Part shown: piece by piece, positions 32,493 to 41,617 of the stretch | Layout: every line of letters begins with the position of its first letter | How positions within the stretch are numbered: position 1 is the first letter of the stretch | Source: Actinomadura sp. WMMA1423 | GTDB taxonomy: Bacteria; Actinomycetota; Actinomycetes; Streptosporangiales; Streptosporangiaceae | Length of the DNA: 64,000 nucleotides | Assembly: GCF_006547145.1 (NCBI RefSeq) | Contig: NZ_CP041244.1 | Coordinates: forward strand, 6,076,001 to 6,140,000 | Direction of reading: 5' to 3' | The notes under the pieces: model-generated | Told to the model about the DNA's origin: nothing | What the model saw: only the letters and a program-made list of their open reading frames with translations | Database searches by the model: none | Made by a program: the position numbers and the translations under genes

Positions 32493-34388
32493 ATGACGGA
32501 GCGTCGAGCGGGCCCGCCCTCCGGATCGTTCGCCGACCGGACCGCGTGGGCGCGCAACCTCCGGACCCCGCTGCGGGAGTTCCTGCACACCGAGACGGGC
32601 GGCGCCGTGGTCCTGCTGGCGGCGACGCTCGCCGCACTGGTCTGGGCGAACGCGGACGCGTCCTCCTACGGGCGGGTGTGGGAGACGCAGGTGTCCGTCC
32701 GGTTCGGTGGCGCCGGCCTCTCGCAGGACCTGCGGACGTGGATCAACAGCGGGCTGATGACGGTGTTCTTCTTCGTCGTCGGGCTCGAGGCGCGCCGCGA
32801 GTTCGACATGGGGGAGCTCCGCGACCGGCGGCGGTTCGCGCTCCCGCTGGCCGCCGGTGTCGGCGGGATGGTCGTGCCGGTGGCCGTCTACCTCGCCTTC
32901 AACGCCGGCGGTCCGGCCGCCCACGGCTGGGGCATCGCGATGTCGACCGACACCGCGTTCGCGCTCGGCGTGCTCGCGCTGGTCGGACGGACCTTCCCCA
33001 CGCGCCTGCGCACGTACCTGCTCACGGCCACCGTAGTGGACGACGTCATCGCGCTCGCGGTGATCGCGATCGTCTACAGCGGCGACATCGCGGTGGCGCC
33101 GCTGCTCCTGGGGGCCGGCATCCTCGCGGTGACCGTGCTGGTGCGCGCCCTCGGGGCGCGGCAGATCCCGGTGTACGTCGTGCTGGGCGTCGCCGCGTGG
33201 GCGGCGGTCCAGTCCGCCGGGGTGGAGCCGGTGGTCGTCGGCCTGGTGATGGGCCTGCTGACCTACGCTCACCCGGCGGCGCGCGACGACCTGGAACGCG
33301 CCACGGAGGTCTTCAGGCTGTTCAGGGAGCAGCCCACCCCGGAGTTCGCGCGCTCGGCGCGGACGGGGGTGGCCGCGGCGATCTCCCCCAACGAGCGGCT
33401 CCAACTGCTGATCCACCCGTGGACGAGCTACGTGGTCGTGCCGCTGTTCGCGCTGGCCAACGCGGGCGTCACGATCACCGCCGGGTTCCTCGGCCGCGCC
33501 TTCACCTCGCCGGTGACGCTCGGCATCGTGGTCGGCTACGTGGTCGGCAAGCCGCTCGGCATCCTCGGGTCCTCATGGCTGGTGACCAGGGCGAGCCGGG
33601 GCCGGCTGCGTCCGCCGGTCGGATGGGCCGCGGTCGGGGGCGGCGGCGCGATCGCCGGCATCGGCTTCACCGTGGCCCTGCTGATCGCGACGCTCGCCTT
33701 CACCGGCGCGCGGCTGGAGGAGGCCAAGATCGGCGTGCTGTCCGCGGCCCTGTGCGCCACGGTCGTGACCTGGGTGGTCGTCCGCGCGGCCGCGCTGCTG
33801 CCGCCGCGCATGCGGCTGCGCGCGCTGCTCGGCACGGCGGAGAGCATCATCGACCTGGCCGCACCGGTCGAGCCCGAGCGCGACCATGTCCGCGGCCCCG
33901 CGAAGGCGCCGGTCACCGTGGTGGAGTACGGCGACTTCGAATGCCCGTACTGCGGACGGGCGGAGCCCGTCGTCCGGGAACTGCTCGCCGACTACGGCGA
34001 CGTCCGGTACGTGTGGCGCCACCTGCCGCTCAACGACATCCATCCGCAGGCGCAGCTCGCCGCCGAGGCCGCCGAGGCGGCCGCCGCGCAGGGCCGGTTC
34101 TGGGCGATGCACGACCTGCTGCTCGAGCGCCAGGACGCGCTGAGACCGCGGGACCTGCTCCGCTACGCCGGCGAGCTCGGCCTCGACATCGACCGGTTCC
34201 GCGCCGACCTGCGCCGGCACTCCGGTGCCGGACGGATCGCCGAGGACGTCGACTCGGCCGACCTGAGCGGCGTCTCCGGGACCCCGACCTTCTTCGTCAA
34301 CGGGCGGCGCCACGTCGGCGCCTACGACATCGCCACCCTCTCCGCCGCCGTCCGCGCCGCCCGCAAGCGCGCCGCGATCAACTCCTAG
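32493..34388 (+). CDS. nhaA: NhaA Na+/H+ antiporter fused to a DsbA/thioredoxin domain
   Basis: A 631-residue fusion. Residues about 25-425 are a complete NhaA antiporter: FLHTETGGAVVLLAAT, INSGLMTVFFFVVGLEARREF, MSTDTAFALGVLALVG and the VVDDVIALAVIAIVYS motif with the two Asp residues needed for ion exchange. After a short linker, residues about 445-631 form a DsbA-like thioredoxin domain with active site CPYC in EYGDFECPYCGRAEP and a cis-Pro in SGTPTFFVNG. Such NhaA-thioredoxin fusions are known in actinobacteria; the purpose of the fusion is not. The ATG lies ten bases after the previous stop. Confidence 0.95.
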   Translation: MTERRAGPPSGSFADRTAWARNLRTPLREFLHTETGGAVVLLAATLAALVWANADASSYGRVWETQVSVRFGGAGLSQDLRTWINSGLMTVFFFVVGLEARREFDMGELRDRRRFALPLAAGVGGMVVPVAVYLAFNAGGPAAHGWGIAMSTDTAFALGVLALVGRTFPTRLRTYLLTATVVDDVIALAVIAIVYSGDIAVAPLLLGAGILAVTVLVRALGARQIPVYVVLGVAAWAAVQSAGVEPVVVGLVMGLLTYAHPAARDDLERATEVFRLFREQPTPEFARSARTGVAAAISPNERLQLLIHPWTSYVVVPLFALANAGVTITAGFLGRAFTSPVTLGIVVGYVVGKPLGILGSSWLVTRASRGRLRPPVGWAAVGGGGAIAGIGFTVALLIATLAFTGARLEEAKIGVLSAALCATVVTWVVVRAAALLPPRMRLRALLGTAESIIDLAAPVEPERDHVRGPAKAPVTVVEYGDFECPYCGRAEPVVRELLADYGDVRYVWRHLPLNDIHPQAQLAAEAAEAAAAQGRFWAMHDLLLERQDALRPRDLLRYAGELGLDIDRFRADLRRHSGAGRIAEDVDSADLSGVSGTPTFFVNGRRHVGAYDIATLSAAVRAARKRAAINS

Positions 34389-34517
34389 CACGAGCGCGAG
34401 GACCGGTACGTCCGGCGGACGAGCGGGCGCTCGTCCGCGCGAAGTGGTGCGTCGCGCGAACGAGCGTCCCGGAGCGTCGTCGGCCCGTGCGGCCGGTCAC
34501 GGCTGTGCCGCCCGGTT

Positions 34518-35675
34518 CTACCGGGTCAGGCGCGGGGGCGGCCCGTGGGTGAGCTTCGGAGCTTCGTCGGTGTATCCGTAGTTGAGCACCAGGGAGTACT
34601 CCCCGGAACCGCCCCCCTGGTAGTCGGTCCCCAACGGCGATCCGGTCTGCGGATCGATGATGAGTCTGTAGGTGCCCGGGCCGACGCCTTCGCCCTCCGT
34701 CCCTTCCCGGGCGAGCGCCTCGCCCCGCCGCCCTTTCCGGTCCGTGACCGCGCCGAGCGAGCGTACGTCCGGGAGATCCGCCAGGACCCGGTAGGCGGCC
34801 GCGCGCACCTTCGGGCTGACGGGCCCGTCGGGGGAGGTGACGAGGCTGCCGGCGGCCGCCCACAGCTGCGCGGAGTCGCCCTCCACCGGGCCGGCGAGGC
34901 CGTCGGCGCGGGTCCAGGCCAGGAGCTGCCGACGCAGGGTGGCCGGATCGTCGGAGAGTTTCGCGATGTCCAGCCCACTGGGCGGCTGCCCCATCATGCC
35001 CTCGCCGCCTGGCCTCCGCGTGGTGGTCTTCGGCCCGGGCCGGACGTCGAGCCAGCGGCACCGCCGCCTGACCGGGACCTCTTCGAAGGTGCCGTCGGGT
35101 CGCCTCTCGCCCGACCTGTGTCCGATGATCTCGCCCTCGTCGCATCGCTCCCTGATCCGCTTCGGGCTTCCCGCGGCGCGCCATGCCGCGGCGTCCGCCG
35201 GAGTCGCGGGCTGGACCCCCAGCTCCTGGAAGGAGGCGAAGCCGGTGGCGCCGGGGGTCGTGGAGTACCACAGGTCGTCGACCGTGCGGCTCACGACCGT
35301 GTACGGATGCTCCTTCGAGCCGGCGGGGTACGCCTCCCCCGTCTCCTCGGTGAACCGGAAGTAGCGGCCGGTCGCGGGCGCCGCCGCGGACTTGGTGGCC
35401 GCGGCGAGGAGGACCCGGCGGGCCGAGGGGTCCGCGGGACGGGGTTCCGGCGTCGGGGTGCCGCCGGCCACGACGACCGCCGTGGTGGCGGCCGCGGCCA
35501 CGGGCAGCAGGGCCGCCCCGAGCAGCCGGCGGCCGCGCGGGCGTCCCCGTGACCTGAGCGGGGCGGCTTCGGCGTCCTTCGCCAGCTCCAGAAGCCGGGC
35601 CCGGCCCGCGGCGGCCACTCCCGGATCGGCCTTCGGCTCGCTGAACAGGCGCTCGACCAGCATCATCTCGTCCAT
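34518..35675 (-). CDS. CU044_5270-family membrane protein, sigma-factor partner
   Basis: A 385-residue protein: a short cytoplasmic part, one membrane helix (LLGAALLPVAAAATTAVVVAGG), and an extracytoplasmic domain with VYRVLADLPDVR-type and LIIDPQTGSPLGTDYQGGGSGEYSL stretches. This pattern belongs to the CU044_5270 family found downstream of ECF sigma factors. It may act as an anti-sigma or sensor protein, which is inferred from position. Its ATG shares one base with the sigma gene stop (TGATG). Confidence 0.85.
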   Translation of the reverse strand: MDEMMLVERLFSEPKADPGVAAAGRARLLELAKDAEAAPLRSRGRPRGRRLLGAALLPVAAAATTAVVVAGGTPTPEPRPADPSARRVLLAAATKSAAAPATGRYFRFTEETGEAYPAGSKEHPYTVVSRTVDDLWYSTTPGATGFASFQELGVQPATPADAAAWRAAGSPKRIRERCDEGEIIGHRSGERRPDGTFEEVPVRRRCRWLDVRPGPKTTTRRPGGEGMMGQPPSGLDIAKLSDDPATLRRQLLAWTRADGLAGPVEGDSAQLWAAAGSLVTSPDGPVSPKVRAAAYRVLADLPDVRSLGAVTDRKGRRGEALAREGTEGEGVGPGTYRLIIDPQTGSPLGTDYQGGGSGEYSLVLNYGYTDEAPKLTHGPPPRLTR

Positions 35676-36262
35676 CAGTCCTCCTCCGTCGAGTCGATCG
35701 CGCTGCCCAGAGCGCCTCGAAGCCGCTTCCTCGCCCGGTTGAGGCGGGAGCCCACGGTGCCGCTGGGGATGCCGAGGGCTTGGGCGATGTCGTCGTAGCC
35801 GAGCCCGCCCAGGACCGACAGGAACACCACGTCCCGATCGCCCGGCGCGAGGTCCCGCATCGCCCGCACCAGATCCGGCCGGAGGGCTTCCGCCGTGACG
35901 CGGGAGGCGACGTGCTCCTCGTGACCGTCAATGGCGTCCTCGGCCCTCACCCTGCCGAGCGCTTTGAGCCGGCGCCGCTCGGTGCGCCGGTGCTGGGACG
36001 CCAGGTTGGTGGCGATCCCGTACAGCCAGGGACGGAGGGCGCCCCGCGAGGCGTCGAAGTCCTTTCTGCGGCGGAAGGCGATGAGGAACGTCTCGGCGGC
36101 GAGGTCGTCGGCGTTCTCCCGCCCGAGACGCGCGGCGAGGTAGCGGTGGATGTCATCGAAGTAGCGGTCGTACAGCAGAGCGAAGCGTTCGGGCTCGCGC
36201 ACGGACGATGCGACGAGCTCGGCGTCATCCGGCACGAGGCCTGCCTCCGGAGGAGCTTTCAT
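35675..36262 (-). CDS. ECF-type RNA polymerase sigma factor
   Basis: A 195-residue sigma factor. Region 2 is ERFALLYDRYFDDIHRYLAARLG..NADDLAAETFLIAF, with RPWLYGIATNLASQHRR near its end. Region 4 is LAPGDRDVVFLSVLGGLGYDDIAQALGIPSGTVGSRLNRARKRLR, with a clear helix-turn-helix. It directs transcription of a stress or cell-envelope regulon. It is first in a two-gene operon with the membrane partner. The ATG at 36262 is used. Confidence 0.93.
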   Translation of the reverse strand: MKAPPEAGLVPDDAELVASSVREPERFALLYDRYFDDIHRYLAARLGRENADDLAAETFLIAFRRRKDFDASRGALRPWLYGIATNLASQHRRTERRRLKALGRVRAEDAIDGHEEHVASRVTAEALRPDLVRAMRDLAPGDRDVVFLSVLGGLGYDDIAQALGIPSGTVGSRLNRARKRLRGALGSAIDSTEED

Positions 36263-36831
36263 CGGCTTCCTTTCGGCCCACGGTCACCCTGTTGTTGGCC
36301 GACGCCCAGATCATCTTCACGGCCCACGAGGACAGAGTGCTTGCCGGCCTCCGCCCCGTCCGCCCGACGAGGAGGTCTCCCAATGCACCTGAATATCGCA
36401 AGCGCCCCAACTTTTCGCTGCCGCTTGCTTCGGCGATAAAGACAGGAGCCCTCCGGCCATTGCGCAACGTGAATGGCTGTACAGGACTGCGTCCCCGAAA
36501 CAAGTGGAATGGGTTCTCCGCTACTTGAGCCGGATCGGTTGCGACTGCGACCGGAGGGACCGGCTCCGCCGGGAGGCCATCGCGGAACTCCAGGCGTCCG
36601 GGTCCCCACAGACGCGAGGACCGAGGTTTCACGGGGTCTTCCGGCCGTAGGTGGCCAGCAGGGCCCGCTGATATTGCGGTGCGCCCTCATTTCCCTAGTG
36701 TTGCCGCTACGTGTGCGTCTGGCCACCGGAAGCGACCTTTCTCGGGAGGCATGAGTTTTCTCATCGCATCGCGGGTCGTCGCTTCGGTGGCCGCTCACGC
36801 GAATAGACATCGAGAGCCGAGGGGTGGGGCT
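36263..36831. other. Intergenic region between sigma factor and TerD-nuclease gene
   Basis: About 570 bases between divergent genes, with no supportable coding region. It must contain the promoters of both. Base composition is slightly less GC-rich than the surroundings near 36360-36480. Confidence 0.4.
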
Positions 36832-38832
36832 GTGCAGCAGATGTCCAAGGGCGCCAACGTCGACCTGGCGAACCTTTCCGAAGCCTCCGGGCCGATCACG
36901 GTGGTCCTCGGTTGGACCGATCCCAGCGGGGCCGGAGAGGCCGATGTGTCGGTGCTGCTGCTCGGCTCCGACGGCAGGGTGCGCGGCGACGGCGACTTCG
37001 TCTTCTACAACCAGCCCGCCACGCCTGACCAGTCCGTCCAACTGCTGGGCAAATCGCCGACCGGCAGCGGCAGTGAGGACCGCATCCTCGTCGACCTGCG
37101 CGCGCTGCCGCCCGAGGTGGAGCGCGTGCTCGTCGCGGCCAGCCGCGACGCGCCGGCCACGTTCGGAGATCTGAACGACCTCCGCCTCTCCCTGTCCGAC
37201 AGCGCGGGAGAGGTGCTGCTGGCCTTCGACATCGACGACGCGACGGTGGAGACGGCGTTCATCTTCGGCGAGCTGTACCGCAGGGGTGAGGGCTGGAAGT
37301 TCCGGGCGGTCGGTCAGGGATACGAAGCGGGCCTGGCGGGCCTGGCCACCGACTTCGGTATCGGGATCGACGAGAGCGACGACCAGCCGCCGGCCGAGCA
37401 GCAGGCGGACGAGCAGCAGGCGGACGAGCAGCAGGCGGACGAGCCGCCGGCGGACGCCGACTCCGTCCCCGCGGCACCGGACGTCCGGCCGGCCGAGGCG
37501 GAGAGCCGCCGTCGTCCGGGCCGGGTCCGGACCGCGAAGAAGAAGGCGACGCTGCCCAAGGCGGCCAAGCTGAACCTCGCCGAGCACGCCTCGTGGCACG
37601 GCGCCCGCCTGTTCTCGGTCTCCGGGCTGCGCAGCAACCAGGAGCGGGAGGCCCGGGCGACCTCGACCCTGCTCGCGGTGATGGCCCAGGTCCCGGAGTT
37701 CGGACGGCGCCTCACCGCGCGGTTCAACGCCCCGGCCGGAACGATCCAGACCTTCACCGAAGCCTCCTTCAAACACGGTGACACCAGGGTCCGTCCCGAC
37801 GGGATCATCCGTGTCGCCCGCGCGGGCAGGATCTGGACCGCCCTGATCGAGACCAAGACGGGCGGCAACCCGCTCAAGCCGGAACAGGTCGAGGCCTATC
37901 TGGACGTCGCGGCACGGCACGGCTACGAGACCGTCATCACCCTCTCCAACGACCTCGCCCCGGATGGCGAGCACCCCCTGCCCCTCAGGCGACGCTCGCG
38001 CAAGGTCGCCCTGCGTCACCTGTCATGGGCCGAGGTCGCCCATGAGGCCCACATGCTCTGCCACCATCACGGCGTCGCCAATCCGGCCCATGCCTGGCTG
38101 CTCAACGAGCTGCTCTGCTACCTGCGCCAGGACAATGCGGGCTGCCAGGGCTTCCAGGACATGGGACAGGCGTGGGTGCCGGTGCGCAACGCCGTCGCCG
38201 CCGGAACGCTGCGGCTGGGCGACAAGCGCGCGATGCAGATCGCCGAGAACTGGGAGAAGCTCATCTGGCAGCTGTGCCTGCGGCTCAGCGGGGAGACGGG
38301 GCTGACCATCGCCCCCGTCCTGCGCCGGCGGCGGGACGGCGACTCGGCGGTGCGGCGCCTCCAGACCGTCAACTCGCTGGTCGAGGCGGGGCGCATGAGC
38401 GCGGAGGTCCGCGTCCCGAGCGCCGGCGGTCCCGTTCTCGTCGAGGCCGATCTGCGGACCGGGCAGATCGAGACCACCGTGGAGCTCCCCGCCGCCGAGC
38501 GGGCGCGGACCCTCACCCGCGTCCAGTGGCTGCTCAGACAGCTGGCCGAGGCCCCGCCGGAACTGCGCGTCGAGGCCCTCTCTCCGCGCCGGACGACCGG
38601 GCCTTGCGATCTGCTCAAGAACCTCCAAGCCGAGCCCGGCCTCCTCGTCCCCGAGGGCGGCGCGCAGATCACCTCGTTCCGCCTCACCCTGGCCACCGGC
38701 ATGGGCACGAAACGGGGCACCGAGGAGGCGGGGTTCGTTCGCACGGTCGACATGGCCATGGACCGCTTCCACCAGCAGGTACTACAGGCGATCAAGGCGG
38801 ATGCCGCGCCGATGGCGGAGAACGGGAGTTAG
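36832..38832 (+). CDS. TerD domain fused to a PD-(D/E)XK-like nuclease domain
   Basis: A 666-residue fusion. Residues about 5-180 are a TerD domain (MSKGANVDLANL, VVLGWTDPS, GDGDFVFYNQP, EVERVLVAASRD, FIFGELYRR.EGWKFRAVGQGY), a calcium-binding fold of tellurite/phage stress systems. A linker with three EQQAD repeats and basic residues follows. A nuclease-like core then appears: D323 in RPDGI, E340-T-K342 in LIETKTGGNPL, and Q352 in EQVEAYL, matching PD-(D/E)XK nucleases. The C-terminal 250 residues are unassigned. The GTG at 36832 is used; ATG 36841 is possible. It could be a DNA-cleaving defence protein. Confidence 0.8.
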   Translation: MQQMSKGANVDLANLSEASGPITVVLGWTDPSGAGEADVSVLLLGSDGRVRGDGDFVFYNQPATPDQSVQLLGKSPTGSGSEDRILVDLRALPPEVERVLVAASRDAPATFGDLNDLRLSLSDSAGEVLLAFDIDDATVETAFIFGELYRRGEGWKFRAVGQGYEAGLAGLATDFGIGIDESDDQPPAEQQADEQQADEQQADEPPADADSVPAAPDVRPAEAESRRRPGRVRTAKKKATLPKAAKLNLAEHASWHGARLFSVSGLRSNQEREARATSTLLAVMAQVPEFGRRLTARFNAPAGTIQTFTEASFKHGDTRVRPDGIIRVARAGRIWTALIETKTGGNPLKPEQVEAYLDVAARHGYETVITLSNDLAPDGEHPLPLRRRSRKVALRHLSWAEVAHEAHMLCHHHGVANPAHAWLLNELLCYLRQDNAGCQGFQDMGQAWVPVRNAVAAGTLRLGDKRAMQIAENWEKLIWQLCLRLSGETGLTIAPVLRRRRDGDSAVRRLQTVNSLVEAGRMSAEVRVPSAGGPVLVEADLRTGQIETTVELPAAERARTLTRVQWLLRQLAEAPPELRVEALSPRRTTGPCDLLKNLQAEPGLLVPEGGAQITSFRLTLATGMGTKRGTEEAGFVRTVDMAMDRFHQQVLQAIKADAAPMAENGS

Positions 38833-38874
38833 CGCATCGGGCGTGGTGGCTGTAGGGAGGTGATGCCGTTCGCG

Positions 38875-39471
38875 CTACTCGAGGAGGGCGGGGGTCGACT
38901 GGAGGACGATCAGGGCGCCGATGGTGATGAAGGCGATCGGGACCAGCCAGCGGCCGTGCTGGTCGAGGATGTCGATGACCTTCTTGTGGGAGCCGAGCCA
39001 GGAGGCGGCCAGGCACCACAGGGCGACACCGGCGGCGAAGACCGCGAGGGTGACGAGGGTGGACGCCGGGCCGATGGTGCGGAAGACCGGGGTGTAGGCC
39101 GAGATGTTGTCGGCGCCGTTGGCGATCGTCACGCCCGCGATCGGAAGCAGGCCCGAGGCCACCGCGGGCGGGGCGTCGTGGTCGCGGGAGCGGACGGCAG
39201 CGACGAGGCCGCGGACGCCCAGGGCCAGCGGGACGAGGCCGAGCAGCCCGATCCACTCGTCCGGGACGATCGTCAGGCCCAGCGCGGCGATCACCGAGAC
39301 GAGGACCAGGGCGGCGATGCCGAGGTACTGGCCCGCCCAGACCTGCCGGGGCTTCGGGGAGCCGGTCGTCCGGCCGGACAGGAACAGGACGGTGAGGACG
39401 ATGAGGTCGTCGACGTTCGTCGCGGCGAACAGGCCGCCCGCGGTCGCGACCGTGCCCGCGATTCCGTCCAT
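38875..39471 (-). CDS. CadD-like cadmium resistance transporter family protein
   Basis: A 198-residue integral membrane protein with about six helices. It starts MDGIAGTVATAGGLFAATNVDDLIVLTVLFL, where the NVDD motif is typical of CadD/LysE-type exporters. The middle has VTIANGADNISAYTPVF, a second ANGADN motif of the same family. It probably exports a divalent cation such as Cd2+. The ATG at 39471 matches the family N-terminus better than the upstream codon at 39540. It is convergent with the TerD-nuclease gene. Confidence 0.85.
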   Translation of the reverse strand: MDGIAGTVATAGGLFAATNVDDLIVLTVLFLSGRTTGSPKPRQVWAGQYLGIAALVLVSVIAALGLTIVPDEWIGLLGLVPLALGVRGLVAAVRSRDHDAPPAVASGLLPIAGVTIANGADNISAYTPVFRTIGPASTLVTLAVFAAGVALWCLAASWLGSHKKVIDILDQHGRWLVPIAFITIGALIVLQSTPALLE

Positions 39472-39814
39472 CTGCCGGAATCTATCCGAGTGGGGTGACG
39501 GGCGAAACCGCCACGAAGACCGGGGGGTCACCGGTGTCATGCTCGGGAATTCGAGAAACGCGAGGGATCTGCCCGCCGCGCATGTGACAGGTTTGGTTCA
39601 AATGTCGCTTGTGTGGTCGCGTGATGTGGTCGGCCGAGCTCGCGAATGCAGTTGTGGCCGGGCCGTCCCGCAAACCATCGCGACAGTGATGGCTATGGCC
39701 GGGATCGGCCAGGCAGGGCTCGTGGTCCGACTCGGCTTAATGGTCGGTGTCCGCATGTGGGCAGGTCGCGCCGAACGTCCGCCAGAATGGAAAGGGCGGC
39801 TTTAGCCTGGCGCC
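39472..39814. other. Divergent promoter region
   Basis: About 340 bases between the CadD-like gene and the exonuclease fusion, without coding potential I can support. Includes relatively AT-rich patches near 39540-39620 suitable for promoters. Confidence 0.4.
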
Positions 39815-41578
39815 ATGGTGGGGAATGAGTGGGCGCTTGTCGATGTGGAGACATCCGGGCTGCGTTCCGCCCGGGACAGGGTCCTGTCGTTGGCGGTGGT
39901 GACGGTCGGGAGCGACGGGCGGCCGGGCGAGGAGTTCTCGACGCTGCTCGATCCGGGATGCGATCCCGGGCCGGTACACGTCCACGGGCTGACCGCCGAC
40001 CGGCTGAGAGGCGCGCCCCGGTTCGAGAACGTCACCCGGCGCGTCGCGAGCATGCTTCGCGGCCGGGTGCTCGTGGCGCACAACGCGCCTTTCGACTACG
40101 GATTCCTCGCAGAGGAGTTCAGACGCGCGAGCGCCCGCCTTCCCGTCGAACAGCGGTTGTGCACGCTGGCGCTCAACCGCCGGCTGTCCCCGGCGACCAC
40201 CGATCTGAAGCTGGGGACGCTGGCGGCCCACTACGGCGTCGAGCAGCGCAGGTCCCATGACGCGCTGGAGGACGTCCGGACGCTCGCCGGCGTCCTGCGC
40301 GGGTCGCTCCTGGAGGCGACGAGGCTCGGGCTGGAACTGCCGCTGGTCGCCTGCCCTCCCAAGCAGAGCTTCCCGCCGAGGATTCCGAAGACGCCATGCG
40401 CCTTCCGGAGCCCCGGGCGATTCGACGGCGAACTCGTCCAGGGAATGAAGGTGGTCGTCACGGGAGAAACGCGGACGCCGCGGGAAGGGATCGTCGAGAG
40501 GGCGGTCGCGGCTGGGCTGAACGTGATGACGTCCGTGAGCCGGCACACGAGCATCCTCGTGACGAACCATCCTGGTTCCGGGACGGTGAAAGCGCGCCGG
40601 GCGGGTGAATTGGGTGTGCCGGTCGTGGACGAGGCGACGTTCCTGAGGCTGCTCGAACGGGTCCGGCAGGGAAGGCAGCACGGAACGCCGACCCGGCGCG
40701 CCCCGCGAGAGCCTTCGAGACCCGCGGAGAAACCGTCCGCCCCGGCGGGGCCTCTCGAAGGCCGTCGGGTACTGGTGCTCGGTGGAACACACCCGGAATC
40801 CTCCGGGGCGCGCGGCCGGATCGTGGAACTCGGCGGCGCCGCGGCGGTGAACCTCTCGGCGAGCGTCACGGACGTCCTCAAACTGCGGGGCGGTGAGAAC
40901 GACAGGCGCATGGGGCGAATACTCGACCTGCATCTGCCCGTCCACGAGAAGGAATGGCTCGACGCGCCGCAGAAGATGGAAGTGAAGGGCGTGTCGCCGT
41001 CGGTCCTGCGGCGGGGGGCGGTGATCGACCTTCCGCACGGCGGGAGGTGGACGTTCGGCGCGTCGTGGTCGCAGCACGCGTCCTGCGAGGTGGACGTGGT
41101 GGCCTTCCTGCTGGACGGGGACGGCCAGGTGTCCTGCGACGACGACTTCGTGTTCTACGGGGCGGCCGAATCGCCGGACGGGACGGTCCGTCTGGCCGCC
41201 GACGGTCCAACGGAACAGGCCGTCGTCGTAGATCTGGCGGCACTTCCCGAGGCCGTTCGGACGGTGACCGTCGCGGCGGCGATCGACGGGGCGGTGACGT
41301 TCGGCGAGCTGGGCGCCGTCGAGGTCACCGCAGGTCAGGGCGACGGAGAGCGGGTCCTGGCACAGGCGACCCTCGACGCGGGGACGACGGAGCGGACCAT
41401 GCTGCTCGCCGAGGTCTACAGGCGCGAGGGACGGTGGAGGCTGCGCGTGGTCGGCCAGGGTTACGACTCCGGCCTGGACGCCCTGGCTCGCGGTCTCGGC
41501 GTCGACGTCGAGGACCAGGAAGGAGGGGCGGCCACATCAGGACAGGCGGGGGGCGAAGGGGTGAGGGAATTGGTCTAG
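39815..41578 (+). CDS. DnaQ-like exonuclease - BRCT - TerD fusion
   Basis: A 587-residue multidomain protein. Residues 1-175: DEDDh exonuclease with D10 and E12 in LVDVETSG, VAHNAPFDYGFL, and the final HDALEDVRTL. Residues about 210-285: BRCT domain (GMKVVVTGETRTPREGIVERAVAAGLNV) as in NAD-dependent ligases. Residues about 315-385: a second BRCT-like region (EGRRVLVLGGTHPESSGARGRI). Residues about 390-565: TerD domain (DDDFVFYGA, AEVYRREGRWRLRVVGQGYDSG). It is probably a DNA-end processing protein of a Ter-type stress response. The next gene is a PP2C-like phosphatase, 39 bases away. Confidence 0.88.
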   Translation: MVGNEWALVDVETSGLRSARDRVLSLAVVTVGSDGRPGEEFSTLLDPGCDPGPVHVHGLTADRLRGAPRFENVTRRVASMLRGRVLVAHNAPFDYGFLAEEFRRASARLPVEQRLCTLALNRRLSPATTDLKLGTLAAHYGVEQRRSHDALEDVRTLAGVLRGSLLEATRLGLELPLVACPPKQSFPPRIPKTPCAFRSPGRFDGELVQGMKVVVTGETRTPREGIVERAVAAGLNVMTSVSRHTSILVTNHPGSGTVKARRAGELGVPVVDEATFLRLLERVRQGRQHGTPTRRAPREPSRPAEKPSAPAGPLEGRRVLVLGGTHPESSGARGRIVELGGAAAVNLSASVTDVLKLRGGENDRRMGRILDLHLPVHEKEWLDAPQKMEVKGVSPSVLRRGAVIDLPHGGRWTFGASWSQHASCEVDVVAFLLDGDGQVSCDDDFVFYGAAESPDGTVRLAADGPTEQAVVVDLAALPEAVRTVTVAAAIDGAVTFGELGAVEVTAGQGDGERVLAQATLDAGTTERTMLLAEVYRREGRWRLRVVGQGYDSGLDALARGLGVDVEDQEGGAATSGQAGGEGVRELV

Positions 41579-41617
41579 CGGCCCGCGGCGGGCGGGCCAG
41601 CGGGTAGACCTGCATCT

